A stretch of DNA of 64,000 bases from Paracentrotus lividus (Eukaryota > Echinodermata > Echinoidea > Camarodonta > Echinidae). Positions 1 through 14,800 of this stretch are shown here, piece by piece. Within the stretch, counting starts at the first letter, position 1. The number at the start of each line of letters is the position of its first letter. Made by a program: the position numbers and the translations under genes. A model generated the notes under the pieces. It ran no database searches. It was given only the letters and a program-made list of their open reading frames with translations, and was not told where the DNA came from. The stretch lies in NCBI GenBank assembly GCA_940671915.1, contig CALNVZ010003434.1, forward strand, positions 13,863,683 to 13,927,682, read 5' to 3'.

Positions 1-138
1 TGTAACAGACTTTACCGCCTTCTGGTTCTAAAAAAAGAGAGCTAAAGAATTATGTTCAAGAGACATGGGACTTTGCTTTGAGCCATTAGGGGGTTCAGCT
101 ATATTATGGGACAGACTTTAAGGCCTTCTGGTTCCAGT

Positions 139-307
139 AAGCAAATAATCACCGTTGACCCAAATGATGGGAAGTCTATCACTTCCCAGGCAAGCTGGAT
201 AAGCTATCTCCTCCGAAGCAAAGCTGAGGAGAGATAGCGTGTACATCCAGCTTGCCGTGGAAGTGATATACTTCAAATAATTTGGATCAAGAGGTGATTA
301 TTTGCTT
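139..307. repeat. 169 bp foldback hairpin
   Basis: The ends are inverted copies (AAGCAAATAATCACC at 139-153 and its complement at 293-307). The inverted match continues through GCAAGCTGGAT and CTATCTCCTC towards a short loop near 215-225. This is a miniature foldback element or its remnant. Both flanks carry CCTTCTGGTTC pieces, related to the smaller hairpins at 481-554 and 600-664. Confidence 0.75.
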
Positions 308-480
308 TATATTCCACATCTGAAACATTTTAAGAGTACGGGGAAAACCAATATTTTGGTTAAAAATTCAAGGTTTCCTTGATCCTTAAAAGATCCACTC
401 AAATCATCGATCTGCGCTTGTAATTGTAACATACACGCTGTTGTGTATGTGTCTGTTCCGTATATATATATATGTGGGCT

Positions 481-554
481 ATCTACTGAGAACCAGAAGG
501 GCATAAACCTAATGAAAAATTTAGAACTTCATACCCTTCTGGCCCTAAGTAGAT
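481..554. repeat. 74 bp hairpin of the CCAGAAGGGCAT family
   Basis: ATCTACTGAGAACCAGAAGG at the left is answered by an imperfect complement ending ..CCTAAGTAGAT at the right, giving a stem of about 30 bp with a loop of roughly 14 nt. Related hairpins occur at 600-664 and 7946-8012, so this is a dispersed short palindromic repeat. Confidence 0.6.
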
Positions 555-599
555 GACCATCCAGATATGACAATTAACATCCAGGATACATGATTTTTG

Positions 600-664
600 C
601 TGGGAGCAACAAGGGCATTGACTTGTGTGTTTTGAGATAGAGTTTATGCCCTTCTTGCTCTACA
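600..664. repeat. 65 bp hairpin, second family copy
   Basis: GGGAGCAACAAGGGCATTGAC pairs with GTTTATGCCCTTCTTGCTCTA. It has the same layout as the hairpin at 481-554: an outer purine-rich arm, AAGGGCAT, a loop of about 20 nt, then ATGCCCTT. The two arms have diverged in parallel, so the stem is kept although the sequence differs from the other copies. Confidence 0.55.
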
Positions 665-2694
665 TACAGAATATTTTTTGGGTGATTTCATATCTCTTGG
701 ATTATGTGTACTGACAATTGGCTGGGCACTGTCCGTGGTGCAGCTTTATCTCCCTTTATATTGAAACATTCTGATATTTTCAAAGTGCCACTTTGGAGCT
801 TAAAGTCATTGCATTTGATTTACAAAGCTTCTTATTATTAATTTGAGATGAGGTGTTCTTTTGTGTTACTGTTCTGTTCCATATTCTGCACAAAGACGAA
901 GGTAGATATTGTCTTAGTAGAGTCATGGGCGTGATGTCTTAGTTATTACCAAGTCAAGAGAGAAGAAATTGTGGCAATTAAGATACTAGTACCACCCTAC
1001 CCTTTCCCCTCCTATCCCATGTGTTGATCACCTAAATTATTGTCAAGGCCATTTTGCTGAAAGATTGTTACTGTGTCTCCATGTAATACATTTGGGCTGA
1101 GGAAATATTCATTTTCCTCTTGAAACCCCTTCCTCTCCATGGAGAAAAACTCCAAAGTGAACACTAAACCAAGTTCATTCATTTTTGATTATTTAATTTT
1201 CCTCCATACATTGTGTAATAATATGTGACTGATAATGTAATATAATCATTTAATTTAATTAAAACCCAAATAAAATTGTGTTTTTTTTTTTTTCAGGTGA
1301 GTTTTCATAGGTTACATTTATTACTTTGTAGTCTTATTTCACTGAAGAAATAAATTTCAGAGAATTTTATTGATTGAAAGTGTTTCTGAAATGGTAGATT
1401 ATTTCTTTCCCTTTTTTCTCTCTTTCTCTCTTTGGTGAAGTATAGTTGGAAAATGCAGTGTTTACTTGCTAAGTACAAACAGGTCTGTTTAAACAATTTT
1501 TCTGAATTTTATTTTCCTCTAAATTATTTTGCAATTTCAAACCAGTAGACTGTTATGTTTCAATTTATATTATTGATAGTGACCCATCAAGTTTTTTTGT
1601 GCAATGATACCTACTCGTTAGGAACAAATTCTGTGTTATAAATCTACAAAAAGTACCAAGCTATATAAGCAGGAAGGGGAGGGAGATATATTGCCAATTT
1701 CACTATGACAATGGCAACACATGTACAATCTACTCCTGTTATGAGTATGATACACAATTTCATTATCATAACAAGGCATCATTGAATATATTCCCAGTTC
1801 TTTATTAAATTGTTTGCTATGTTGATGTGTTCAGTATAGCAAGATGTCTTTATAACAACGATTTATAGACATTGGCTTGTTCTGGAGCATCTTAGTATAA
1901 TGGGAGGTGACTGTACTGTGTAAGGTGATGTGCATTGGCAGATCACACTCACATTGGTTCTACTGTAAGTTCTTTATCTTTGCCAGAAATGAAGTATATT
2001 CCCATCAAGAAATTTCTGTTCATCAATTTGGACAAGATGTGGCACAAAAAATGTGGTTCAATGGGCAATCTTATTTTCAATTTCAATTTAGTTTAGTGAG
2101 CTAAATGTTTAATGAGCTTACAGTATACATGTACATTCAGATTTGGTATTTTCATAGTAATTTTGTGTAATAAAATAGTTTAAGGCTGACAGAAAGGGTA
2201 ATGTAAACAATGGTGAAAAAGGTTACTTCAATCCATGATAACAAGCACAGATACATCAAGATATAACAAATGCAATTTTCCTGGACTCTACAGTTTCTGA
2301 ACACATATTCAGTATTAAAAGAATTTGTTCTTGATTATTGACTTGGTCCCAAGCCAGTTGTCCCAAGCACCTTTGTAATAACAGGAGTTTAGTATACTAT
2401 TAGCTACACGGATTTGCCTATAGACACTTATAAAAATGCTAGTCTAGGTTAATAATGATTGCTCTTGGGTTCTGTTATATTTCTGATTTTAATGTGAAGT
2501 GTAACAAATGAAGCCGTTACATGAGTTCTGGCCGAGTTACAAATCCATTTTATGACACTGGAAACAAAACCACAGAGATAAATTAGACACTACAAAACAT
2601 AACAAATATTACCTCATGTCATGCTCAATGTGATGTACAAGTTTGTTTGTTCTGTATCTTATTATGTAATATTCTTATTTTCATGATTCTTTTT

Positions 2695-3102
2695 GTCCCC
2701 GCCGAACGAGTTCGAGCAGGGGACTATGAAACGGGCTCCGTACGTGTGTATGTGTGTATGTATGTGTGTGTGTGTGTCCATCCGTCCGTCCGTCCGTCCG
2801 TCCGTCCGTCCGTCCGTGCGTCCGTATGTGACCAAAATCTTCAATTTGCTACTCCTTCGCCATTTTTCATCCGATTTCGATTCCGTTTGCTTTATGTGAT
2901 AGCAGTAGCTGAGGACTACAAAACTTCTTCACAGAATTTTGACTTTTGGCCCCTTTGACCTTTGACCTTGACTTTGACCTATATTGTACATTGGCTACAA
3001 AATGCTACTTCTTCGCCATTTTTTACCCGATTTCAATTCCTTTTGCCTTATGTGATAGCACTGATCGTGATATAATGGGAATTTTACATTATCGGCGGGG
3101 AC
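2695..3102. mobile_element. Short TIR element, GTCCCCGCCGA ends
   Basis: The element starts with GTCCCCGCCGA at 2695 and ends with its exact complement TCGGCGGGGAC at 3092-3102, giving 408 bp with 11 bp terminal inverted repeats. Inside are a (GT)n tract, a (CCGT)n tract at about 2779-2823 and two diverged direct copies of a 'CTACTYCTTCGCCATTTTT' block (about 2848 and 3005). It has no transposase-like frame, so it is a non-autonomous element. The overlapping open frames encoding Pro-Ser-Val-Arg runs come from the tetranucleotide tract. Confidence 0.75.
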
Positions 3103-5374
3103 ATATATTGCGCATCGCGTAATTTACTAATCCACTTGTTTAAAATGATAATGCACCATTAAATGCTTTGCTGCACTATCAGGAAGATCTCATCCAAACA
3201 TTTCCTCATTGTGCGGTTGAAAGTTTGATATTTGGATTTTTCCCTTTGCTGACCTGCCTACACCGTAACCTTTGGTCTTATGGTAAGGGTTAGGGTATTG
3301 GCAAATGGAAGCACCCTTAAACATTCAACATTTTGGTTCAACATATATATGATAATAATAATAATAATGTGATTTGCACTGTTGTGAATCAACACGGTAG
3401 AGTGCTCAAGGTAAATCATATTATTATTATTATTACCCGGCTTATAAAATTTATTTACTTGTACTTACTAGTAAACCCATACTGTATGCTGACTTGTCCA
3501 CCAATGAAATCACAAAATCTGCATAGACTTTGTAACTAATTGTAGACCCTAAGCTTCCTATTTGTATATTATGTAGGTAAATTATATAACTTATGTCCAT
3601 AAGTCTAAAGTTACTAAAAACCTGTATTTCTGATATTGTATAGGATATTTGATATTTATGTGGACCATATTTTCTGCTTATGTTTCTTTTCATAAAAAGG
3701 TGCAATATTCTTTGCTTTTGTAGATGCATAACATTTATGCAAGTTTTGCAGTATCTATATATATATATTTTGTATTTTGCTTCTGAGATATATGTTCAAT
3801 TAAAATTTCTGTATGAGTTTATTTGATCCAGCAAATTACATGTAACAATGTCATTTGTGTGTTGTTGTACCTGTCTTGTAGCAAAATTGAATCTATTGTT
3901 CCCCATCTGGAGGTAATTTGAATGACTTTTTGGTGTGCTCTATAACTGTAATATATTTTTTAATTTGAAAATTATGATCCCAATGAATACATTATCTGTC
4001 AGGACCCAAAAAGGGTGTCTCATTGAAGTAAAAAAAAAAAAATAATAATAATAAAAAGATAAAATTATAATAAAAAAATTACCTTTTCGGGCTTTCCATT
4101 AATTTTTTCCTGCAAAATTATAGTTAATTAGGCTGTTGCATAAATTTGCACATCTATTTTGAGATGAATGTACACCATTTGTAGATTCCCATAAAAGGGA
4201 TAAAAATCATGTATTTAATGTTTGAAATGATCCCTAATCACACCTTCCACTCTGCCTATAAATAAGGAACATAGGTTTATGGCAGGTCTTGATTTGAACT
4301 GCTCAGTTGAGCATATGGTCTGTCTGGGAATGCCTGGTACAATACTATATCCAGTACAATAATAGGATTTCTATTCTATGAATAAATATACAGTAGAGGC
4401 AAACATATTTCTTGTGATGAACGAGACAGAGAAAGAGATTGTCTCATTATGCTTGGGTGAGCATCCATCTTGCAGCTAGGTCCCAAGAAAAGCAACCACA
4501 ATGCCTGAACAGGATAAAAACAGGAAAAATATAGCTTTGGGCTCAGTAATATGCCTACTGTGGAATTTCTTTCCTTTGCTTTTATAGTCATTCAGAGCAG
4601 GCCTGTAAACAGATTGTTTACATTTCTGGGTGCATGTACATTTTCTGAGGGGGGGGGGGGTCATCCTTCAATGACATTGGGCCCTACCATTTAATAGTAG
4701 ATGAAAAAATATGGGGCCATTTTCCTTTATACACATGCATAAGATTTAGATTTTTTTTTTTCGAGAGCTGCACGTTTGCTTATTGCATTTAGCCGTTTGA
4801 TAATAAGAATAAACCATATTTATCTAGCGCTTTTCACTTTTCAATTACGTCCTGCAAAATAGAAGATCATATATTGGTTTAAAAAAGTGTGAAACCAGTT
4901 CATATTCATAAAAGGTTATACAATTAAGCTTTATCAATTTTATTATTATAATTTACTTTTTCTCTTCTGAAAGTGAAACTTAGATCCCTGAAGATGGGCA
5001 TTTTACAACTTGAAGCTGAGGAAGAATGTATGAATACAAAAACGCTAAAAAGAGAGAAGAGAGAAGAAACAGAAACAATCAAAGAGAGTATATAGGCAAA
5101 AAGAATTATAGTTGAGGTAAAATTGGTACAATTTGAAGGAAGAAGAAATGAGAGAAAGAAATAAAGAGAGCAAAAGATTAAGAGAGACAGAGGGGGATAG
5201 ATCAAGAATGATAGATATGAAAGAGATTGAGAAGAAGATAGAAAGAAAAATTGAGGCAAGAGTTGCTTGAGACACAGGAAAGTATATATAGCATAATATT
5301 ATGTAGATAGAGATTAAGTTTTGCCCTTTTTATTTAAACAAGTATATTTCCACCTCATTGAAAGTGGAAAATGT

Positions 5375-5379
<5 letters not shown>

Positions 5380-5415
<36 letters not shown>

Positions 5416-5473
5416 AGGGGGGGGGGGAGAGAGAGAGACAGAGAGGAGAGAGAGAGAGAGAGAGAGAGACAGA
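5380..5473. repeat. (GA)n microsatellite with G-run
   Basis: This is an almost pure AG repeat, interrupted by a run of about 11 G near 5417-5427. The predicted RERERE-type peptides on one strand and SLSLSL on the other come only from the repeat. Confidence 0.9.
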
Positions 5474-6303
5474 GTAATGCCACGTGTCATTATCACATTA
5501 AGGATAGATGGAAGGAACAAGAAACAGGAGGAAATTATGGTGATTACAGCATGCAATTTATTTCCATGTGATCGATGATTGATCATCCAATAGGCCTTTG
5601 ACAAGCCTTGGAGCATGATGGATATTGTCATCAATCTACCAGAAAAAGTAATCTTCCCATGGTGAATCTCACACAATCATACCTAGCCTCAATAATCTGT
5701 GCAGTAATCTAATTTACACATACATTAGATTTTCATTCCAAAAAGAGATTAAATCCATTTTCTATCTTCAGAGAATAAAGCTCATGCTTACCAGATTTGT
5801 GTAGGCATCTATCAAAAGGGGCGTTTTCTTGTAATTACTCTGTAAATTTCTTTCAATAAAAAGTACAAAGTAACTACCTGAACAGTGGTGTGATATCAAT
5901 AACTAAATTTTATCAAAAATGGATTTAGTCCCTTTTGGAATGAAACATGACAGGCCTACATACCACCATAATTCTTTCTTTCTGTGTATCTTGTCTTTAT
6001 ACTGCCACAGATGATATCATGGCTGCAAATGAGAGGGCAGTACTATGTGCAAAGTCATGGCCAAATATATAATTTTGTTAGGGTTATATAACATGTACAT
6101 ATATTCATATTATACTTAATGTTGTAAATGGTGGACACGAAAGAAGAAGAAGACTACCACAGAGTGGAAAGGGATGGGAGATTTAATTCATATCATGAGA
6201 AAAAGAGAAGAGAGAATGAGAGATAGGGAGAGAGTGGATCTCAAACAGAAAAAAGGGGAAGTGTATTAAAGAGAAAAAGAAACAGAGAGAGAGATAGAGA
6301 TAC

Positions 6304-6310
<7 letters not shown>

Positions 6311-6380
<70 letters not shown>

Positions 6381-6418
6381 CAGAGAGAGAGAGAGAGGGA
6401 GAGAGAGAGAGAGAGAAG
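6311..6418. repeat. (TA)n/(GA)n microsatellite
   Basis: A short TATATA run (about 6304-6319) leads into roughly 100 bp of near-perfect GA repeat. Confidence 0.9.
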
Positions 6419-7781
6419 TTTGGATTTAATCTATTAATTGTTTTGTGAGGTGGTTGTTAACTCCTGGTTATTTTTTTTTAAAGCTTTGTCACAGATATAA
6501 CAAATATGTATTTATATGACTCTGTTCCTGCTCTGAAATACATAAATTTCATATTTTCATTTCAATGTGCATTGAGATAAAAACCTCTAAAAAAACAACA
6601 CAGGCAGTCAACAAACAAACCAAAAAACAAATGAAAGGAACAATTTGACACAAATAAAATCAATGCAATGGTGAATTGATTTCATGTAACAATGTTACTA
6701 TATTTGTATCATAGATACAAAGTACTGTCATAGAAGCTTGATAACAAAACAACAACGTACAAACTGAAATATAGCAATATTAATATTTACCAAGCATATC
6801 ATAGATAATAACCGTATATTGTCATGTGAATAAGAAACTTCATTCAAATTGAAATCAAGCAATATTAATATTTACCAAACACAAGCCTACTTTCATATGA
6901 ATAAGAAACTAAATTTTTTTAAAGTCATGTACTGAAATATAGCAATATCTATATTTACCAAAAATATCCCATAGACTTGACAATGTACATACATGTATGT
7001 ACTAGATATGTGTGATTCACGAAGCCAATATCAGTGAAATCTCTTCAAATCGAAAATTGATCTCATGATCAACTCTTTACATTTAAAATTTCGAAAAATT
7101 GTACAAGAAATAAAAAATGAAAATGTATATAAAACATGTAGTTATACATGTAGTTCACAACTTTTACATCCCAGATATTATACACTTGCAGAACATCACA
7201 AATGAGGTAATTATATGTAAAACATATTGTACTGTAAAATCGGAAGTTTTTGTAAATCTTTAAAAACAGCTCCTTTTCGTGGCATTCAGCTAATAAATTG
7301 CGAAAAGTAACCACTGTGACTAATGATTTTAGTATTTTGATTTAACATTTTTTATATGAAACATGACTAAATACATACTTGCAATTTACTAAGTACTGCC
7401 TTTTAAATAAAAACTCAGTTGTTCACTTTCACTTCCTAGACAATATAAACTGGACATGATGGGAATGTGTACTTTTATGATATTATAAAACAACAAACAG
7501 ATACCTTTTTTTTCATGATTTTAATGTAAGCAAAGAAATTTGCAAAGAGCAGAATTTCACGATATTTGAGATGTATTTATAATACAAACAGCCAAGTGGA
7601 AATTCCACAATGACTGACTTGTGAAAAGAAAACTACGTAACATTAATAATAACCACATAAACCAAAATAACTGAACAGAAAATTAAATAGATACTAAAAA
7701 AGGAGCTCGTTATAAAGACATCTGATACAAGATTCCTGATGTAACAAGGTACTTTTTCTGGTCCCTGCTCTTTGACATTTT

Positions 7782-7787
7782 TTTATT
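7782..7787 (-). promoter_or_regulatory. Candidate QPRT poly(A) signal
   Basis: The complement reads AATAAA about 530 nt beyond the QPRT stop on the minus strand. It is the first such hexamer I noticed downstream. In AT-rich DNA this is weak evidence. Confidence 0.3.
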
Positions 7788-7945
7788 TTTTACCCTGATA
7801 TAATGAGATTCTGAATACAAGGTAGTTTCCATGGTCTCAAGAACCAAGTTACAATGAGTTTCCAAGTATCAATCTAATCCAAACATAAAGAAAATAACAT
7901 TGTACAATTTCAGTTGGAATACCATCAAAACACCATTTTGCCTAC

Positions 7946-8012
7946 TGAGAGCCACAAGGGCATCAATTCACATGATTTTACACAAACTTAAAAGCCTTCT
8001 GCTTCTCAACAG
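7946..8012. repeat. Hairpin of the AAGGGCAT family downstream of QPRT
   Basis: GAGAGCCACAAGGGCATC is followed, after about 25 nt, by an imperfect complement ending CCTTCTGCTTCTC. It matches the layout of the hairpins at 481-554 and 600-664. It lies just beyond the tandem copies of the last QPRT exon. Confidence 0.5.
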
Positions 8013-8214
8013 ATACTTCTTCAAAGAACGTCTGGATCGCTTCAATCACGGCCTTCCTTTCTGTATTAAAAGAGAGGTCAACAATACCTAAAGCCAAAAG
8101 GACGTTTCATATTCTCAACATATATCCCTGGCAGATATCTCTTCACATATCAACTCTACTGAATTGCTTGGATCATGGCTTTCTTTTCTGATCTTCACAG
8201 AGAAGTCAGCGAAA
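7985..8214 (-). pseudogene. Two decayed tandem copies of the end of QPRT exon 3
   Basis: On the minus strand, about 8128-8214 repeats the end of the QPRT coding sequence with changes: it reads ADFSVKIRKESHDPSNS where the gene reads VDFSLKIRKEGHDPSNP. A more diverged copy lies at about 7985-8090 (VDLSFNTERK, then an open frame to a stop near 7976). The copies sit directly downstream of the real stop at 8313. They are therefore 3' untranslated sequence or, less likely, alternative C-terminal ends. The homology is visible in both bases and residues. Any use as coding sequence is not shown. Confidence 0.6.
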
Positions 8215-8312
8215 TTGTATCGTTTACAGTCAAAAGGATATTAAGTCATTATACACAGAACTACATGTACACGTATTACCCTTCTGTTCCTTAGCACATA
8301 TATCTTCACATA

Positions 8313-11256
<2,944 letters not shown>

Positions 11257-11880
11257 AACTGATAAATAAAACACAGCGTAAATCCTCAATTTAGATATTT
11301 TGCCAATCCTAAGAAGATGGAGCTGATATGTTGTGCTCGATGAACCTGCAAATCTCTTCTGCTAGGGGCGCGCGCGGGGCATCCCCATATCCAATCGTGT
11401 GTCCGATTAAATGCCATTATTCATGTCGTCTGCTAATTTTGTTAAAAACCAAAAGTCTGGCGAATTTTGCTGAAATTAACAAGTATAATAATACGAAAAC
11501 GTAACATAAATATTCATGTATGGGTCATGATTATATTGAAAATGGTGATTTTTTAAAAATTTACGATATAAGAGGTAGATTGGAACGATTTCTAGGAGGA
11601 AAAATTAGGTTACATTTTTATTGCGTGTGCGCTTTTGTGTTTAACCCGGAAGCGTTAGCGCGATCACTGTTTTGTCGTCGCCGAGAATCAATGAAACAAC
11701 ACGTTTGACAAGCAAACTCTGACACTGCTGGTGGATTTCACAATCATCCGTCTGGATTACACCTTAGATATTAAACGCTTAATCATATATGGCCGACTCC
11801 TCCAGTTTCATTTCATCGTACCATAGTGGAGGAGTCAATCAGAAGCGATCGTATCTTTTCTTCTCTCGTTTCGGAGTTTG
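11257..11880. promoter_or_regulatory. Shared head-to-head upstream region of QPRT and BRAP
   Basis: The two start codons face away from each other across about 620 bp, so the stretch must hold both 5' untranslated regions and both promoters. It is locally GC-rich (GGGGCGCGCGCGGGG near 11365) and contains CCGGAAGCG at 11646-11654, an ETS-type core common in housekeeping promoters. I see no TATA box in a convincing place. This fits a CpG-type bidirectional promoter, which is inference. Confidence 0.6.
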
Positions 11881-11883
11881 ATG

Positions 11884-14800
11884 ATGTCTGTTTCTTTGTG
11901 TGTCATCCGAATTTCTATCAACGACAACTCACCTGTTCCAAAATCGTTGTCATATTCAAGAGGTAACGTTAAAGTAGACACACGGAGAAAATACACAATA
12001 TTTGCTAATAATGGCCAAATTACATGTTACTGAATAGATTTTCCTTCGTTTATACGATTGACATCCTGAAAATGACTTGAATCTCTCAGAAATAGCTGTA
12101 AATGGTTTTTAGCGTTTTTGTTTAATCCGCCCCAAATGGGCCGCTCGGTGTGCGGAGGAGGTCCTGGTTTGTGACGTTGCACCTTGGACAGCTCGAACAA
12201 CAGCCAGTTGATCTGAGCTTGCACGCGCAGCTTGATGCATACGTATATACACGTAAAAAGATTTCTCGCCAGCACTGTATAGCTTGCTATATAGCTGCTG
12301 TGTCTCGGATTAATATGGCTCTTTTAAGTTTTATCACAACTGATTACACCATTGGACAAATCATGCAGGGTTGTATATCCTTAGAATATCGTGTTTTGAG
12401 ATATTGTTAACGATTGTGATTATTTTGTAGATTTGAACTTGCTGCGATAGATTTTTGAAGAGTTTGCAATCATGATAAAAGCACGAATTGCCTTGCTCAT
12501 CTCTCACCGAGGGGCCGGGAACAGTGGGGCCCGTTGGTTGTTGGTGAATCGTTTAATTTGCCCATTGACATTGGGAGATATAATGCTTAAAATTCCACGT
12601 AAATTTATAGCGACTTCATTCTTAAGAAGACTTATTCTGTGTTGAATCTATATTGATTTTAATATGATTTTTTTTTTTGAAATATGAATCCCTCCAATTA
12701 AATAAGGTTTTAAAGCAAAATATAATCATGCCACCGTCATGACTTTCGCAACTAACTTACACGGATTAACACTTCCATCATTGATTTGACAAGGTGGTCA
12801 TGTCACATTTCCTCCAAAATTCCTTATTTATCGAAATTCAATGGCTAAAAGACCAGAAACTTCCTCAAAATAAAATCAATATATATTGAAGAGACAGAAT
12901 ATTTAAGAATCAATGATGTAAGCATTGAATTGTTTGCAATATTTACAGTCTACTAATTCAGTTTGGCTTAATTCTTACACACGCAACAGGATGGGGTATA
13001 ATAATAATAATAATAATAATAATAATTCTATATACCGCAAAATTGCAGAATTGCAATAGTGTATATCAGTCCGGCAGGAGCAGATGGAATATACAGTCGT
13101 CTCTCGTAAGACTGCTTTTATCACAAATGCAAAATCTGTCAAATTCATTGCAACAAGGTCGAATCTACAAAATAATGTTATTTCATTCTGAACAATATCT
13201 AAAACCATGAAAAAAAAAGTTCACATACTGTAACTGAAGAACTAAGGAGCTATTCCATCCAAAAGTTTGGACGAATTATTGTTATAGCTAACGGATGAAA
13301 TTATCTCGGGATCTGCACAGCACAATAAAACCGAATGAACAATTTCAAGATTATGATAACCTTACAATATAGATATATAGGATTATTGGTTACAATAATT
13401 TGTCATATATGACAACAAAACTAAAAGTGTGATTTGAACAGTCCACAATGAAAATTTGTTTTATTATCTTCTTTTTTTTTCACTCACTCTCGTGCTGAGG
13501 ATAGGCCTATACTAATTATATGTTAATATAATGAAAAATAATACATTATTGAAGCGGATTAACTTAAATATATAGATAAATGGTAGAGGAACAGTCGGCA
13601 AGAGATAACACCTTTGACCAGTTAGTCAGGGCCTGGGGAGAAGCATGAGAGGAGAAGAGAGAAAGAAAGTTTTCAAGAATCAGAATGTGCAATGTACGCG
13701 ATATAGCACAGTGCAGGATACGTGCATACAGTGGACACGGTACGGGTGCCCAAGGTGTGACGTCATAATCTCGACGCCCTTGCGGGGTACCGCTGAAGCC
13801 TGAAAATGGGGGCCCTTCTTTGAAAGGTGATAACTCCCGATCTAAAACAGATTTTGACAAGGGGTTTAGATATTCTGAATCAGTAAAGATTTTTCGTTGC
13901 AGTGGTATGAATTTTGTTGCAATTAAAAGCAGTTTTGACTCTCCAGTTGTCTACTTTAAAGGTGTTAGCTCTAGCCTCTACTCTAGCAAAGTATAGATGA
14001 AGAGAGGAAGAACATTATCCAAAGCCTTTTATTTTCTGTAATCTAGGCCTAGATTCTGATTTTTTACTGGGTATTAAAGTTTAGACAAACTATGTTGTTA
14101 AACAATAATAATAAACAGAAATGTCTGTTAAGTGTTAATTTTTTTTAAAGGTAGGATCTACTAGTACTAGTACTAGGCCTAGATCTAGACTTCTAGATCT
14201 AGATTTCTAGTAATAGTATAAATATTTATTATAATTAAAATATATTTGGGAAGTCTAGCAGTTCAACAATGAAAAATAATAATAAATCTTGATCTCCATA
14301 TATCCAATCCTAGTCTAGATCAAATAATATAGATCTAGAACATTTAACAATATCTGATCAAGCTATGAATTTAAATGCAGATGGGAAGAGAGAAAATTCT
14401 TTAATCCTCCATGCCGTTACATTATAACAATTGAAACGTAATGATTTCTTTTGAATGTGGCTTTTCAATTACAGGAGCTGACGCCATGGCTGAGAGTCCC
14501 CCTCTTCTGTCTTCGTCCCCACCTCCTGCCCTGATGGCCAAGCGTCATGACGCCCTGAAGGACAAACCAACGGTTACATGGGAGAAAGTAGATGAAGTAG
14601 GACGTAGTCATCCCATCCTCACCAAGGCAGAGAGCACACAGGCTGTGCTGGAAAAATGCATTGGGAAGAGGGAGGAGACGGAAATTAAAATTGAAACATA
14701 TGCTGTCGAAGGTATGTTGGGACCACTGACCAACCCTCCAATCTCATACAACTTCACAGATAGCACAAATACAGAATTGGTTGCTTGCACACCACTTGGT

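Larger units (their letters stand above)
1..7900. other. Intergenic, repeat-rich stretch with no supported gene
   Basis: I see no conserved coding exon on either strand here. The open frames are short, mostly low-complexity or AT-rich, and none shows a recognisable domain or a consistent splice structure. The stretch holds the hairpin repeats at 139-664, a TIR element at 2695-3102, and purine-rich GA tracts near 5.4 and 6.3 kb. A trinucleotide inverted pair lies at 3350-3437 (ATA/TAA runs facing TTA runs). The 3' untranslated region of an upstream gene could reach into this stretch, but nothing in the sequence shows it. Confidence 0.6.

Noticed and set aside
2647-2958. 103 aa frame with PSVRPSVRPSVR
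   Set aside because: It is a (CCGT)n tract inside a 408 bp TIR element. Such frames recur wherever the element lies.
5321-5676. Long RERERE / SLSLSL open frames on both strands
   Set aside because: They are translations of a GA microsatellite. The same artefact appears near 33.2-33.6 and 48.2-48.5 kb.
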